Positions 26,908 through 36,295 of a DNA stretch of 64,000 nucleotides are shown piece after piece. The position numbers were made by a program, and so were the translations under genes. Origin of the DNA: Qipengyuania vulgaris (GTDB lineage Bacteria; Pseudomonadota; Alphaproteobacteria; Sphingomonadales; Sphingomonadaceae); contig NZ_WTYC01000003.1 of the NCBI RefSeq assembly GCF_009827325.1, positions 62,001 to 126,000 on the forward strand, in the 5' to 3' direction. Below the pieces are notes generated by a model. It had not been told where the DNA came from, made no database searches, and saw only the letters and a list, made by a program, of their open reading frames with translations. Each line of letters opens with the position of its first letter. The stretch's first letter is position 1.

Positions 26908-27330
26908 ATGCTTCTTCACGTTATTGCTCGCGGCAAAATTGCCCGGTCACCCGAGGCCGATCTGGTAGCGCGATATGAAAAGCGGCTGACATGGCCGGTG
27001 AAATTCACAGAGCTGCCGGAGAACGGCGGGCGAATTCCCGAGCCGCAGACTCCTTGCAAGAGCGTGCTACTGGACGAGCGCGGAAAAGATCTGTCCTCCG
27101 AAGAGCTTGCCGCGATACTGGAGCGCTGGCGCGACAGCGGAACGCGCGAATGCCGTTTCGTGCTGGGTGCCGCGGACGGGCATTCGTCGGACGAGAGGGA
27201 AGAGGCGGACCTGCTTCTCGCATTCGGAAAGGCAACCTGGCCACACCTCCTTGCCCGGGCGATGCTAGCCGAACAGCTTTACCGCGCAGCCACGATCATC
27301 GCCGGTCACCCCTACCATCGCAGCGGATAA
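26908..27330 (+). CDS. rlmH: 23S rRNA (pseudouridine1915-N3)-methyltransferase RlmH
   Basis: A 140-residue SPOUT methyltransferase. The AdoMet-binding trefoil-knot portion reads FVLGAADGHS and the conserved C-terminus LLARAMLAEQLYRAATIIAGHPYHRSG-like block ends the protein. It methylates pseudouridine 1915 in helix 69 of 23S rRNA. The ATG at 26908 is preceded by GGGGG at suitable distance; the open frame extends upstream to 26806 without homology. Confidence 0.95.
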   Translation: MLLHVIARGKIARSPEADLVARYEKRLTWPVKFTELPENGGRIPEPQTPCKSVLLDERGKDLSSEELAAILERWRDSGTRECRFVLGAADGHSSDEREEADLLLAFGKATWPHLLARAMLAEQLYRAATIIAGHPYHRSG

Positions 27331-27363
27331 TCGGGCATCACGCCAGCAGGAAAGCCTGACGTC

Positions 27364-28587
27364 ATGAACCGCGCCGCCATCCTCCTTGTAGCCCTATTCC
27401 TCGTGATTATCCTGGGGGCGCAGGGTCTTGCTCCCCTTACTGCACAGCAATCCTCATCGTCTGCACGCAACGCTGATGCACGCGAAGCCTTCGAAATCGC
27501 CCGGCTCCAGCAGCGCAATGCCCGCCTCAGAGCAGAACTGCTCGAAGCCGAGGCGCAGCGTGCCGCGAACGATTCGGAAAAGGCGATCAGCGCGGCGGCC
27601 GCACTGGCCGCGAGAGTGCAGCAGGCCGAGGCGCGTGTCGCTGCAGCCGAGGCCGAACTTTCGATGGTCGAGCGGCAGCGACGTGCGCTTTCCCGCGATC
27701 TCGCGCAGCGCCGCGAACCGCTCGCCCAACTGACTGGGGCTCTTGAGACAATGGCGCGGCGTCCCCTAGTGCTCGCTGCTTTCCAGCCGGGATCCCTGAG
27801 CGACGTCGTCCACACGCGCGCGGTCTTGGCCAGCGCCGTTCCCGTGGTCCGCCAACGTACTACCGCACTGCGGAGCGACCTCGAACGCACGCGGCAGCTC
27901 GCAGCGGATCGTCGCAGCTTTCTTGCCGACCGACGCCGCGCGGAACAGGCGCTTGTCCGGCGTCGGGCCGACATGCTCGCGCTCGCCGAAACGGAGCGCA
28001 TCCTGGCCCAGCAGGCTGCAGGCGGCGCAAATCGAGAGGCCGAACTTGCAGTCGAGCTTGCTGAAGAGGCGCGCGATCTGGATGCGCTGGTCATCCGGCT
28101 CGATAAATCGGCCAGCCTGCGTCAACGCCTTGCCAAACTGGACGGTCCACTCGTTCGTCCTGCACAGCCCGCCGCCGCCCGCCTTCCTTCACCGCGAAAT
28201 TCCGGCGCGGCATCAGTGGCTGGCGCTCCCGAACCATATCTCTTGCCGGTCGCGGGACGAATCACTGCCGGGTTCGGCGAGATTGCGGAAGGTGGCCGAA
28301 GCAGTGGCGTCACCATTCGTCCGCGAGCCGAGGCGCAAGTGATTGCACCCGCCGCCGGACGGGTAGGGTTCGCAGGCCAATACGAAGGTTATGGCCGCAT
28401 CGTTATACTGGAGCACAAAGGTGGCTGGACCAGCATCGTCACGGGACTGGGAGATCTTGCGGTCGGCACCGGACAGCAGCTTGGCGCCGGTTCGCCGATG
28501 GGGCTGGCCCCCAGAACGAATCCCGAAATCGCGCTCGAACTCCGGCGAGAAGGAGCCGCAGTCAATCCACTCGATCAATTGCGCTGA
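27364..28587 (+). CDS. EnvC-like murein hydrolase activator with degenerate LytM domain
   Basis: A 407-residue exported protein. An N-terminal hydrophobic signal (AAILLVALFLVIILGAQ) is followed by a long coiled coil (residues about 35-250) and a C-terminal LytM domain. The zinc ligands are lost: the HxGxD position reads SSGVTIRP and the HxH position reads ALELRRE. This is the pattern of EnvC, which activates amidases at the septum instead of cutting peptidoglycan. It precedes ctpA, a frequent alphaproteobacterial neighbour. Confidence 0.9.
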   Translation: MNRAAILLVALFLVIILGAQGLAPLTAQQSSSSARNADAREAFEIARLQQRNARLRAELLEAEAQRAANDSEKAISAAAALAARVQQAEARVAAAEAELSMVERQRRALSRDLAQRREPLAQLTGALETMARRPLVLAAFQPGSLSDVVHTRAVLASAVPVVRQRTTALRSDLERTRQLAADRRSFLADRRRAEQALVRRRADMLALAETERILAQQAAGGANREAELAVELAEEARDLDALVIRLDKSASLRQRLAKLDGPLVRPAQPAAARLPSPRNSGAASVAGAPEPYLLPVAGRITAGFGEIAEGGRSSGVTIRPRAEAQVIAPAAGRVGFAGQYEGYGRIVILEHKGGWTSIVTGLGDLAVGTGQQLGAGSPMGLAPRTNPEIALELRREGAAVNPLDQLR

Positions 28588-28704
28588 TCCCTGCACAGGA
28601 ACAGATTGCTGAAAATTCGCCGCGCGCATGGCACTTTTCGGCTCATCTTTCATTCAGCCGGAATGCGCGATACACTCGCCACCGGAATCTGGAGATCCGC
28701 TTCA

Positions 28705-30045
28705 ATGAAATTTGCCGCCCTGGCTCGCTCGGCCGCCCTTGTAACCGCTGTTGCGCTGCTTCCTGCCACGACTGCCGGTCTCGCCCGCGTCGAAGGCAAT
28801 GCGGGTCCCGAATTTGCGAAACTTTTCGCTGTTTATCAAAGGGTCAAGGCGAGTTACGTCGAGCCTGTCGAGGACGACGTCCTGATAAACGGCGCCATCA
28901 GCGGCATGCTCGCCGCACTTGATCCGCACTCGGCCTATCTCGATGGGTCGGACCTTCAGCGGCTCGAAACCATGATTGACGGTAATTACTCGGGACTCGG
29001 CCTTTCGGTCGTAGGCGAAGATGGTGCCGTCAAGGTCATTTCCCCCTTCCGCGGCAGTCCGGCTGACAACGCTGGCATCAAGGCGGGAGACTATATTACC
29101 CACATTGATGGTGAACTGATTTACGGGCTCGAACTGGACGAGGCAGTAGCCAAGATGCGCGGTCAGGCGGGCACTTCGATTCAATTGACCGTATTCCGCC
29201 CGGGACGAGAAGAACCTTTCGACGTCGGTGTTACGCGCGGCGTGATTGAACTCGAGCCGGTGACCTGGGAATTGCAGGACGGCAATATCGGACACATCAT
29301 GGTCAACGAATTCTCGCGCGATGTCGGTAGCGATGTGTTCGCTGCTTGGAAGGATTTGCAAAGTCAGGCCACCGGTCGCCTCAATGGTCTGGTACTCGAC
29401 CTGCGCAGCAATCCCGGCGGTTCGCTCGATGAGGCGGTGGCCCTGTCCGATCTGTTCCTCACAAAGGGCCAGATCGTATCTCAGCGTGGCCGCGCTCGCG
29501 GAGAATCGATTACGTACGACGCAGAAACGGTTTTCCGCGGAGATATTGCCGAAAATCTTCCCATCGTTGTGCTGATCGATGCCGGTTCGGCCTCGGCCAG
29601 CGAAATAGTTGCTGGCGCGCTGCAGGATCACCGCCGCGCCATCGTCATGGGCGAGCGGAGCTTCGGCAAGGGCAGCGTCCAGTCGCTGTTGCCGCTCGGA
29701 CGCGATGCCGCGTTGAAGCTTACCACGGCGCGCTATTTCACGCCTTCAGGCCATTCGGTTCAGGAGGGTGGAATCAAGCCTGACATCAAAGTGCCGCAGC
29801 TATCCGACCCCGATCTCGCCAGCCGTATGAAGTACACGATGCGGGAAAGCGATCTGCGCGGTCATCTGATCAATGAACTCGGCATCAAGGACGAGGATCT
29901 GGAAAACGACACGCGAACCGACCCGCGCTTCCAACTGACTGCGGAAGAGCTCGAAACGCAGGGCATCGAGGACTTCCAGTTGCATTACGCAGTCGAGACA
30001 CTGCGCCGGACCAATTCGAGCGCCGTTGCCTCGCGAACGAAGTAA
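28705..30045 (+). CDS. ctpA: S41 family C-terminal processing peptidase
   Basis: A 446-residue periplasmic protease. It has a signal peptide (ALVTAVALLPATTAGLA), a PDZ domain (residues about 95-180, YSGLGLSVVGEDG) and a serine-lysine catalytic domain with the nucleophile in DAGSASASEIVAGAL and the general-base lysine in ERSFGKGSVQS. It trims or degrades periplasmic proteins from their C-termini. ATG at 28705 has GGAG upstream and gives a proper signal peptide; the frame opens earlier at 28606. Confidence 0.94.
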   Translation: MKFAALARSAALVTAVALLPATTAGLARVEGNAGPEFAKLFAVYQRVKASYVEPVEDDVLINGAISGMLAALDPHSAYLDGSDLQRLETMIDGNYSGLGLSVVGEDGAVKVISPFRGSPADNAGIKAGDYITHIDGELIYGLELDEAVAKMRGQAGTSIQLTVFRPGREEPFDVGVTRGVIELEPVTWELQDGNIGHIMVNEFSRDVGSDVFAAWKDLQSQATGRLNGLVLDLRSNPGGSLDEAVALSDLFLTKGQIVSQRGRARGESITYDAETVFRGDIAENLPIVVLIDAGSASASEIVAGALQDHRRAIVMGERSFGKGSVQSLLPLGRDAALKLTTARYFTPSGHSVQEGGIKPDIKVPQLSDPDLASRMKYTMRESDLRGHLINELGIKDEDLENDTRTDPRFQLTAEELETQGIEDFQLHYAVETLRRTNSSAVASRTK

Positions 30046-30067
30046 AGCTAGCGCCCGCAGGGTGAGA

Positions 30068-30547
30068 ATGGAAAACAATCTAAGCCTGAGGCGGGCGCAG
30101 CGACTGGTACTGGCCATACCTGCGCTGTTGTTAGCGGGAGCCTATCTCTCGCAATACGGCTTCGATCTCTACCCCTGCGAAATGTGCTGGTGGCAGCGAT
30201 ATCCGCATTTTGCGGCAGTAGGATTCGCTCTTCTTTCCTTTCTCGCCGCCCCGAAACGCTTATTGATCGCGCTCGCCGCGGGGGGAATCCTTACTTCAGG
30301 ACTGATCGGATTTTTTCACGCCGGGGTCGAATATGGCTGGTGGGAAGGCGTCACCTCTTGCGCGGCAATTCCGCAGACGGGGGAAGGGCAGAGCGCGCTC
30401 GACGCCATCATGAATGCGCCCGTCGTGCGCTGCGATGAAGCACCGTGGACATTGCTGGGTATCAGCTTGGCAGGCTTCAACTTTCTTATCTCGGCGGCGA
30501 CAAGCCTTTTCGTTTTCAATCTACTACGCAAGGATGGTCGGCCATGA
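30068..30547 (+). CDS. dsbB: Disulfide bond formation protein B family
   Basis: A 159-residue protein with four predicted membrane helices. The first periplasmic loop carries CEMCWWQR, the quinone-proximal CxxC, and the second loop has paired cysteines in VTSCAAIP and VVRCDEAP. It should re-oxidise a DsbA-type thiol oxidase using ubiquinone. The ATG at 30068 is 22 bases after the ctpA stop and the stop overlaps the Coq7-like gene in an ATGA. No dsbA is seen in the window. Confidence 0.93.
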   Translation: MENNLSLRRAQRLVLAIPALLLAGAYLSQYGFDLYPCEMCWWQRYPHFAAVGFALLSFLAAPKRLLIALAAGGILTSGLIGFFHAGVEYGWWEGVTSCAAIPQTGEGQSALDAIMNAPVVRCDEAPWTLLGISLAGFNFLISAATSLFVFNLLRKDGRP

Positions 30548-31071
30548 TGAGAACACCGGACCATATCGCCAGAATGATTCGCGTTGATCAGGCCGGCGAA
30601 TTCGGAGCAACCCGGATCTACGCGGGGCAGCTTGCCGTCATGGGTGACCGCGGACCCGATTCCGCAGAGATCGCGGGAATGGCGGAGCAGGAGGCAGGGC
30701 ATCGCGCAAAATTCGATGCGCTGATGGCTCGCCGGGGTGTGCGACCGACTGCGCTCCAGCCTTTCTGGGATCGCGCCGGTTTTGCCCTAGGTGCGGCCAC
30801 TGCCCTGATAGGGCCGGAAGCGGCAATGGCCTGCACTGCAGCCGTCGAGACGGAAATTGACCTGCATTATTCCGATCAGCTCGACGAGCTCGAAGCGACC
30901 AATGAGGATCCCGAACTCGCAGCAATGATTGAAGAATTCCGAGAAGACGAGCGGGAGCATCGCGATACCGCGCTTGCTGCGGGTGCCGAACGCGCTCCTG
31001 CCTATCCCGTCCTTTCAGCCCTTATCCGCTTGGGCTGCCGGGCGGCTATCAAGTTATCCGAAAGGATCTGA
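30544..31071 (+). CDS. coq7: Demethoxyubiquinone hydroxylase family protein (Coq7/CoqF)
   Basis: A 175-residue diiron protein. The four carboxylate/histidine motifs are visible in order: DQAGEFGATRIY, EQEAGH, ETEIDLHY and EDEREH. Coq7 adds a hydroxyl to demethoxyubiquinone, the penultimate step of ubiquinone synthesis, at the inner membrane. It shares an ATGA overlap with dsbB, whose product reduces ubiquinone, a sensible functional pairing. Confidence 0.94.
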   Translation: MMRTPDHIARMIRVDQAGEFGATRIYAGQLAVMGDRGPDSAEIAGMAEQEAGHRAKFDALMARRGVRPTALQPFWDRAGFALGAATALIGPEAAMACTAAVETEIDLHYSDQLDELEATNEDPELAAMIEEFREDEREHRDTALAAGAERAPAYPVLSALIRLGCRAAIKLSERI

Positions 31072-31159
31072 CGGGAACGGCAGGCGTACCTCAGTCGCTT
31101 CATAAAGAGTTCACGCGCCAACGCGCCTACAGAATGACATTGCTCACAAGAGGCTCATT

Positions 31160-31753
31160 ATGACGAAACCCCTGCTCGCTCTCGTCGCCGTCTCCGCCGC
31201 TGCTTTCGCAGTGCCGGCCCTGGCGCAGACTCCGGTCGATACCGGCGATGAAAGTTACAACATGGTCATTGTCTATGGTGAAGACGAGTGCCCTCAGGGT
31301 GATGATGGTACGATCGTTGTCTGTGCGCGTCAGGCGGAGAGCGAACGTTATCGCATTCCAGAATCCTTGCGTTTCACCGACGGGCCGCAGGCCGAGGCGT
31401 GGATGAGTCGTGTCGAACGGCTCGAGATGGTCGGTGATTTTGGCATCATGTCTTGCTCTCCCGCGGGTTCGGGGGGATTTACCGGTTGCACGCAGGAAAT
31501 GATCGCCAAGGCATACGCCGACAAGGAAAACTCTTCCGACGTTCGCTTCAGCGAAGTAATTGCTGCCGCGCGTGCAGAGCGCCTTTCGACCATAGACGAG
31601 GATGCGGAACGCACCCAGGAGGAGGTCGAGATGATCGAGCGCGAATATATGGAGCGACTCGAAAACGAACGTGCCAGCACCACGCCCGACGAAGAGCCTC
31701 TGCCGCAACCCGACGCCGGTGCAGAGGTCGTCGCGGGCGACCCGGAAAGCTGA
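31160..31753 (+). CDS. Secreted protein of unknown function with acidic C-terminal tail
   Basis: A 197-residue protein with a clear Sec signal peptide (MTKPLLALVAVSAAAFAVPALA, cleavage before QTPVD). Three or more cysteines occur in the mature part (DECPQG, VVCARQ, IMSCSPAG, GCTQEM), suitable for disulfides. The C-terminal 70 residues are rich in Glu and probably helical, ending in an acidic Pro-rich tail. I do not recognise a named domain. It lies between coq7 and wecB with its own gap on each side. Confidence 0.75.
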   Translation: MTKPLLALVAVSAAAFAVPALAQTPVDTGDESYNMVIVYGEDECPQGDDGTIVVCARQAESERYRIPESLRFTDGPQAEAWMSRVERLEMVGDFGIMSCSPAGSGGFTGCTQEMIAKAYADKENSSDVRFSEVIAAARAERLSTIDEDAERTQEEVEMIEREYMERLENERASTTPDEEPLPQPDAGAEVVAGDPES

Positions 31754-31793
31754 TTATCTTTCCTTCGCAAGGGTTTGCGGCTAGCTCGGCAGG

Positions 31794-32915
31794 ATGAACA
31801 GGCCTCGCGTACTTACAGTCTTCGGAACTCGCCCTGAAGCGATCAAGCTCTTTCCCTTGATTCATGCGCTGGAGAAGGACGACCGCTTCGAAAGTCGCGT
31901 TTGTGTTTCGGCCCAGCATCGTTCGATGCTCGATCAGGTTCTCCATATTGCGGATATCGTGCCGCACTACGATCTCGATCTGATGACCGCAGGTCAAACG
32001 CTAGACGATCTCACCGCAAGGGCCCTTACCGGCATTGGAAAGATCCTCGATTTGGAAAAGCCGGACTGGGTGGTGGTACAGGGCGATACGACCACCGTGA
32101 TGGCCGGAGCGATCGCGGCCTACTACCGGAAAATCCCTGTCTGTCACGTCGAGGCAGGGCTACGCAGCGGGAATATCTACCAGCCGTGGCCCGAAGAGGT
32201 GAACCGCCGCGTGGTGGGCACCTTCGCTAAACTCCACTGCGCACCGACGCAGACCAGTGCGGACGCGTTGATAGGAGAGAATGTCGATCCGGCCACGGTC
32301 CATGTTACTGGCAACACCGTGATCGACGCCCTCAAATGGGTAACGGGTAAGATCAAGCAGGAACCCTCGCTTGCCTCGGGCCTGGCAGATCTTCAACAGC
32401 GGTTCGCGGGCAAGCGTATCATCGGGATAACCAGCCATCGGCGCGAGAATTTTGGCGAAGGTATGCAGAATATCGCCAATGCAGTTAAGAGAATTGCTTC
32501 GAGAGATGACGTGGCGGTGATTTTTCCGGTCCATATGAACCCTAATGTCCGCGCGATCATGATGGACCACCTCGAAGACCTCGAAAATGTCGCGCTGATC
32601 GAGCCACTCGATTATCCGCACTTTGCCCGCCTATTGGACATCAGCCATATCATGCTGACCGACAGCGGCGGTGTGCAAGAGGAGGCTCCCGCGCTGGGGA
32701 AGCCAGTGCTGGTCATGCGTGAGACTACCGAACGACCGGAAGGGGTGGACGCAGGGACAGCAAAGCTCGTCGGCACCGATGCCGAGACGATCGTCCGCGA
32801 GGTTGAAAAGCTGCTTGACGACGGTGAAGCCTATTCCGCCATGGCCCGCGCGCACAATCCTTTCGGCGACGGGAAGTCAGCGCAGCGCATCTGCGATCTG
32901 CTCGCCCGCTCCTGA
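31794..32915 (+). CDS. wecB: UDP-N-acetylglucosamine 2-epimerase (non-hydrolysing)
   Basis: A 373-residue enzyme. The family landmarks are FGTRPEAIKLFPL at the start, QGDTTTVMAGAIAAYY, HVEAGLRSGNIYQPWPEE, TSHRRENFG and LTDSGGVQEEAP. It converts UDP-GlcNAc to UDP-ManNAc for surface polysaccharide. Forty bases separate it from the upstream secreted protein. The broken GFA gene lies just downstream on the other strand, and a UDP-glucuronate epimerase follows, so a polysaccharide precursor region is possible. Confidence 0.95.
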   Translation: MNRPRVLTVFGTRPEAIKLFPLIHALEKDDRFESRVCVSAQHRSMLDQVLHIADIVPHYDLDLMTAGQTLDDLTARALTGIGKILDLEKPDWVVVQGDTTTVMAGAIAAYYRKIPVCHVEAGLRSGNIYQPWPEEVNRRVVGTFAKLHCAPTQTSADALIGENVDPATVHVTGNTVIDALKWVTGKIKQEPSLASGLADLQQRFAGKRIIGITSHRRENFGEGMQNIANAVKRIASRDDVAVIFPVHMNPNVRAIMMDHLEDLENVALIEPLDYPHFARLLDISHIMLTDSGGVQEEAPALGKPVLVMRETTERPEGVDAGTAKLVGTDAETIVREVEKLLDDGEAYSAMARAHNPFGDGKSAQRICDLLARS

Positions 32916-32923
32916 ACAGGCAC

Positions 32924-33322
32924 CTACTGCCCCGGGTAGCGTTCGAATTCCGGCAAATTGCCGAGATCAGCCATGTAGCCGAGCCGTTCGGCCGTCTGGA
33001 TTTGCGCCCCGGGAGCGTGATTCTGTGCATCGTCGAGCGTGGCTGACTGTATGTCGACAATGCCCGGTAACCTGACTTCGTTGATGAAGTAGATGCCCGT
33101 TCCGCAGGTTCCGCAAAAATGCCGTCAAGATGCTCCGGAGGAATTGTAGGGAGTGGCTTTGCCGCTCGTAATCCGGAAGCTGTCCGAAGCGAACGCCATC
33201 CACGCCGTGGCGGGTGCACCCGAAGAAGCACGGCAGTCCGCACAGTGGCATAGCGCGTGATGCGCTGCCTCGCCTTCGACTTCGTAACTGACTGCGCCGC
33301 ATTGGCATCCACCGGTCAACAT
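32924..33322 (-). pseudogene. GFA family zinc protein interrupted by an in-frame TGA
   Basis: Read from ATG 33322 to TAG 32924 this is a full-length, 132-codon GFA (glutathione-dependent formaldehyde-activating enzyme-like) gene broken only by TGA at 33125-33127. Both zinc sites are kept: GGCQCGAV, CHCADCRASSG before the stop and FCGTCGTGIYF right after it. Conserved downstream blocks PGIVDIQSATLDD and LPEFERYPGQ remain in frame. A single CGA or GGA to TGA change explains it. It is either a recent nonsense mutation or a sequencing error; the 65-residue N-terminal piece would not fold alone. Confidence 0.85.
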
Positions 33323-33388
33323 ATCGCTTCTCCACCTGCCGAAGACCAGAACATATTATGAACATGCGAGTCGAGCAAGCGGTGAGGT

Positions 33389-34387
33389 TCAGAGATTGTG
33401 ATATTCGCGGTACCACTTGACGAACCGCGGAATGCCTTGCTCGATGGCGGTTGTCGGCTGGTAGCCGATGTCACGCTGGATGGCATCGATATCGGCATAG
33501 GTCTTCTCCACGTCGCCCGGCTGCATGGGAAGGAATTCCACTTCGGCCTTCCTTCCGCATGCTTCCTCGATCAGCTCGATGACGCGGGTCAGCTTCTCGC
33601 TGCGGTGGTTGCCGATGTTGTAGAGCGCATGCGGTTTCACGCTGCCACCCGCTTTTTGCGCCCCGTCATCGGCGGGAGGGCTGTCGAGGCAGGCGATCAC
33701 GCCGCTCACGATGTCGTCTATGAAGGTGAAATCGCGCCACATCTCGCCGTGATTGAACACCTTGATCGGCCGGCCGTTCAGGATCGCATCGGTGAAGAGC
33801 CATAGGGCCATGTCGGGGCGTCCCCAAGGGCCGTAGACGGTGAAGAACCTGAGGCCGGTCAGCGGTACGCGATAGAGATGCGCGTAAGTTTCGCTCATCA
33901 ATTCGTCTGCGCGCTTCGTCGCCGCATAGAGCGAGACCGGATGGTCTGCCCGGTCCTCGACAGCGAAAGGCAGTTTGTCGTTCCCGCCATAGACCGAGGA
34001 GGAGCTGGCATAAACTATATGCGCCACGCCGCGATGCCGCGCGACCTCGAGCAGGTTCACATGCCCCATCAGGTTGGCCTCGACATAGGCGCGCGGGTTT
34101 TCGAGGCTGTAGCGCACACCTGCCTGCGCGCCGAGGTGGACGATCCTGTCGAAGTGTTCGCTCTCGAGCGCAGCGGTCAGCGCTTCCCAATCCGAAAAAT
34201 CGACTTGCTGGAAAGAAAACCTCTCGCCTGCCTGCTCGCGCATATGCGCGACACGGTCCTGCTTCAACGAGACTTGATAATAATCGTTGAGGCTGTCGAT
34301 CCCCAGCACCGTATCGCCGCGCGCACAAAGCCGCTCGGCGACCGCGGCGCCGATGAAGCCCGCCGCGCCGGTGACGAGGACGCGCAC
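33389..34387 (-). CDS. UDP-glucuronate 4-epimerase type NAD-dependent epimerase
   Basis: A 332-residue short-chain extended SDR. The NAD motif is GAAGFIGAAV, the catalytic Tyr and Lys lie in YAATKRADE, and SLNDYYQVSLKQDR and WGRPDMALWLFTDAI are characteristic of the LpsL/CapI class that interconverts UDP-glucuronate and UDP-galacturonate. GTG at 34387 follows the fabI stop by one base, so it is the last gene of a four-gene operon. Product feeds capsule or LPS. Confidence 0.9.
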   Translation of the reverse strand: MRVLVTGAAGFIGAAVAERLCARGDTVLGIDSLNDYYQVSLKQDRVAHMREQAGERFSFQQVDFSDWEALTAALESEHFDRIVHLGAQAGVRYSLENPRAYVEANLMGHVNLLEVARHRGVAHIVYASSSSVYGGNDKLPFAVEDRADHPVSLYAATKRADELMSETYAHLYRVPLTGLRFFTVYGPWGRPDMALWLFTDAILNGRPIKVFNHGEMWRDFTFIDDIVSGVIACLDSPPADDGAQKAGGSVKPHALYNIGNHRSEKLTRVIELIEEACGRKAEVEFLPMQPGDVEKTYADIDAIQRDIGYQPTTAIEQGIPRFVKWYREYHNL

Positions 34388-34388
34388 C

Positions 34389-35198
34389 TTAGCCCTTGTC
34401 GAGCGCGATGTCGGGCGCGTCTTCCTGCTTCATGCCGACGATGTGATAGCCCGCATCCACATGATGCGTCTCGCCCGTCACGCCGCCGGAAAGGTTCGAG
34501 AGGAAATAGAGGCCCGAGCCGCCGACATCCTCGATCGTCACGGTCCGGCGTAGGGGCGAGTTGAGCTCGTTCCACTTGAGGATATAGCGGAAGTCGCCGA
34601 TCCCGCTCGCCGCGAGCGTCTTGATCGGTCCGGCGCTGATCGCGTTGACGCGGATGTTCTCTGGCCCAAGATCGTTGGCGAGGTATTTCACGCTCGCTTC
34701 CAGCGCCGCCTTCGCCACGCCCATCACATTGTAATGCGGGATGACCTTTTCCGCGCCATAATAGGTTAACGTGAGGATGCTGCCGCCATTCGGCATCATT
34801 TCACGCGCGCGCTTGGCCACCGCTACCAGCGAATAGGCCGAAATATTCATCGTCATAAGGAAGTTGTCGAGGCTGGTATCGACATATTTGCCGCGCAGCT
34901 CGCTTTTGTCGGAAAAACCGATGGCGTGAACGACGAAGTCGATCGTGTCCCATCTTTGCTTCAGGGTAGCGAAAGCGCGGTTGAGCGCGTCCATATCGGA
35001 AACGTCGCATTCGAAGGTGAAATCGCTGCCCAATTGCTCGGCCAGCGGCCCGACGCGCTTCTTGAGCGCCTCACCCTGATAGGAGAATGCCATTTCCGCA
35101 CCATGTTCGGCCAGCTGCTTGGCAATGCCCCACGCCAGCGACTTGTCGTTGGCGAGACCCATGATGAGACCACGCTTGCCCTTCATCAGACCGGTCAT
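34389..35198 (-). CDS. fabI: Enoyl-[acyl-carrier-protein] reductase FabI
   Basis: A 269-residue SDR of the FabI class. The cofactor motif is GLANDKSLAWGIAK, and the catalytic set appears in LTYYGAEKVIPHYNVMGVAK (Tyr-x6-Tyr/Met-Lys arrangement). It reduces trans-2-enoyl-ACP in the last step of each fatty acid elongation cycle and is the target of triclosan-like inhibitors. The ATG overlaps the upstream YihY stop (ATGA). The C-terminal acidic tail (KQEDAPDIALDKG) is slightly longer than usual. Confidence 0.96.
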   Translation of the reverse strand: MTGLMKGKRGLIMGLANDKSLAWGIAKQLAEHGAEMAFSYQGEALKKRVGPLAEQLGSDFTFECDVSDMDALNRAFATLKQRWDTIDFVVHAIGFSDKSELRGKYVDTSLDNFLMTMNISAYSLVAVAKRAREMMPNGGSILTLTYYGAEKVIPHYNVMGVAKAALEASVKYLANDLGPENIRVNAISAGPIKTLAASGIGDFRYILKWNELNSPLRRTVTIEDVGGSGLYFLSNLSGGVTGETHHVDAGYHIVGMKQEDAPDIALDKG

Positions 35199-36295
35199 TC
35201 GTCGTTTCCTTCCTGCTCTTTTTGTATTTCCCGCGTGAGCTGCGCCCGGCGCCGGTTGTCCTCCTGCCCGACCAGGTTCAGTTCCTCTTCGGGTGTTTCG
35301 GCAAGCGCGGCATTCAGTTCCGCGCCGATAACCACACCTAAGCCGACAAGCCAGAAAAAGAACAGCGCAACCATCACTCCCGCCAGTCCGCCATAGGTCA
35401 GATCATAAGCAAAAAAACTGGTCAGCACTGCCGGCATGATTGTGGTCACGGCGATCCACCAAAGCGTCGTCAGCAGGACCCCTGGCCATTTGGGATAGCG
35501 CCGCTGGCGATAGTTGGAGGGAGTGAGGGTGTAAAAGATGAGGTAGAGCGAACCGAAGAGGCCCAAGGCGGGAACGATGCGCGAAAGCTGTAATTCGAGG
35601 ACGCGGTCCACCAGATCCGGAAAATAGGCCTCTATAATTTCCTGCGCGGCGCCGATCATGAATTGAGCCATCAGGCTGAGCATGAGCAGCAGCACGGCGC
35701 CGAGAATCACACCGGTCGAGAACAGGCGGTATTTCCAGAATGCCTTGGTCGCCTCGGTTCCGTAGGCACGGCGGAGGATATCACGAATGGTTTCGACCAA
35801 GCTCCCCACGGTCCACAATGCGACGAATGCACCAGCCCAGAGCAGCCACCCACTACGCGCCTGGATCACATCGCGCGCGACGGGCTCGATGACATTGCCG
35901 ACGACAGGAGGGAGAGCAAAAAGCACCGCGTTGATCATTGCTGCGCGTTCGCTTTCCTCGCCGACTGCGGAAAAAACCGCCGCGCCGAGAATAAAGAAGG
36001 GGAAGATCGACAGCATCGCCAGATAGGCGAGATTGCCAGCATGGATGAACCCGTCGTTGTAGGTGCCGACCAGTGTCCGCTTGGCCACTTCCCAGGCGCG
36101 CGTCCCTGGCCCAACCTTGTCCTCGATGCGGCCGCGCAGGTTCTGGGCCTGCTTTCGCCTTGCCTCGGGTGACAGCGAAAGGACTTCGCGTTCCTTGGCG
36201 GGGGGAAGATGGGCTTCTGACAGGTTACACCTGGAGCTTGCTGCGGGGGTCGCTCTCGTCCTTCCAGCCGTCGAGCCGCGTGGCGAGTTCGCCAA
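35195..36295 (-). CDS. YihY/BrkB family membrane protein (second paralogue)
   Basis: Up to 366 residues, about six membrane helices, with the family blocks GNLAYLAMLSIFPFFILGAA, LVETIRDILRRAYG and GGLAGVMVALFFFWLVGLGVVIGAE. Function unknown. The only in-frame standard start before the first helix is the ATG at 36295, which overlaps the end of the dnaJ-like gene by 71 bases. The N-terminal 30 residues lack family similarity, so a non-standard start near the dnaJ stop remains possible. It shares only the fold, not close similarity, with the YihY at 1.5 kb. Confidence 0.85.
   Translation of the reverse strand: MANSPRGSTAGRTRATPAASSRCNLSEAHLPPAKEREVLSLSPEARRKQAQNLRGRIEDKVGPGTRAWEVAKRTLVGTYNDGFIHAGNLAYLAMLSIFPFFILGAAVFSAVGEESERAAMINAVLFALPPVVGNVIEPVARDVIQARSGWLLWAGAFVALWTVGSLVETIRDILRRAYGTEATKAFWKYRLFSTGVILGAVLLLMLSLMAQFMIGAAQEIIEAYFPDLVDRVLELQLSRIVPALGLFGSLYLIFYTLTPSNYRQRRYPKWPGVLLTTLWWIAVTTIMPAVLTSFFAYDLTYGGLAGVMVALFFFWLVGLGVVIGAELNAALAETPEEELNLVGQEDNRRRAQLTREIQKEQEGNDE

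Noticed and set aside
31072-31110. GGAAC-N17-CGCT before the secreted protein gene
   Set aside because: One mismatch in the critical -10 bases and no stress-type product; too weak to call an EcfG promoter.
33125-33127. Selenocysteine codon in the GFA gene
   Set aside because: The family uses an Arg or Gly-like residue there, not a catalytic Cys, and no selenocysteine insertion hairpin was recognised.
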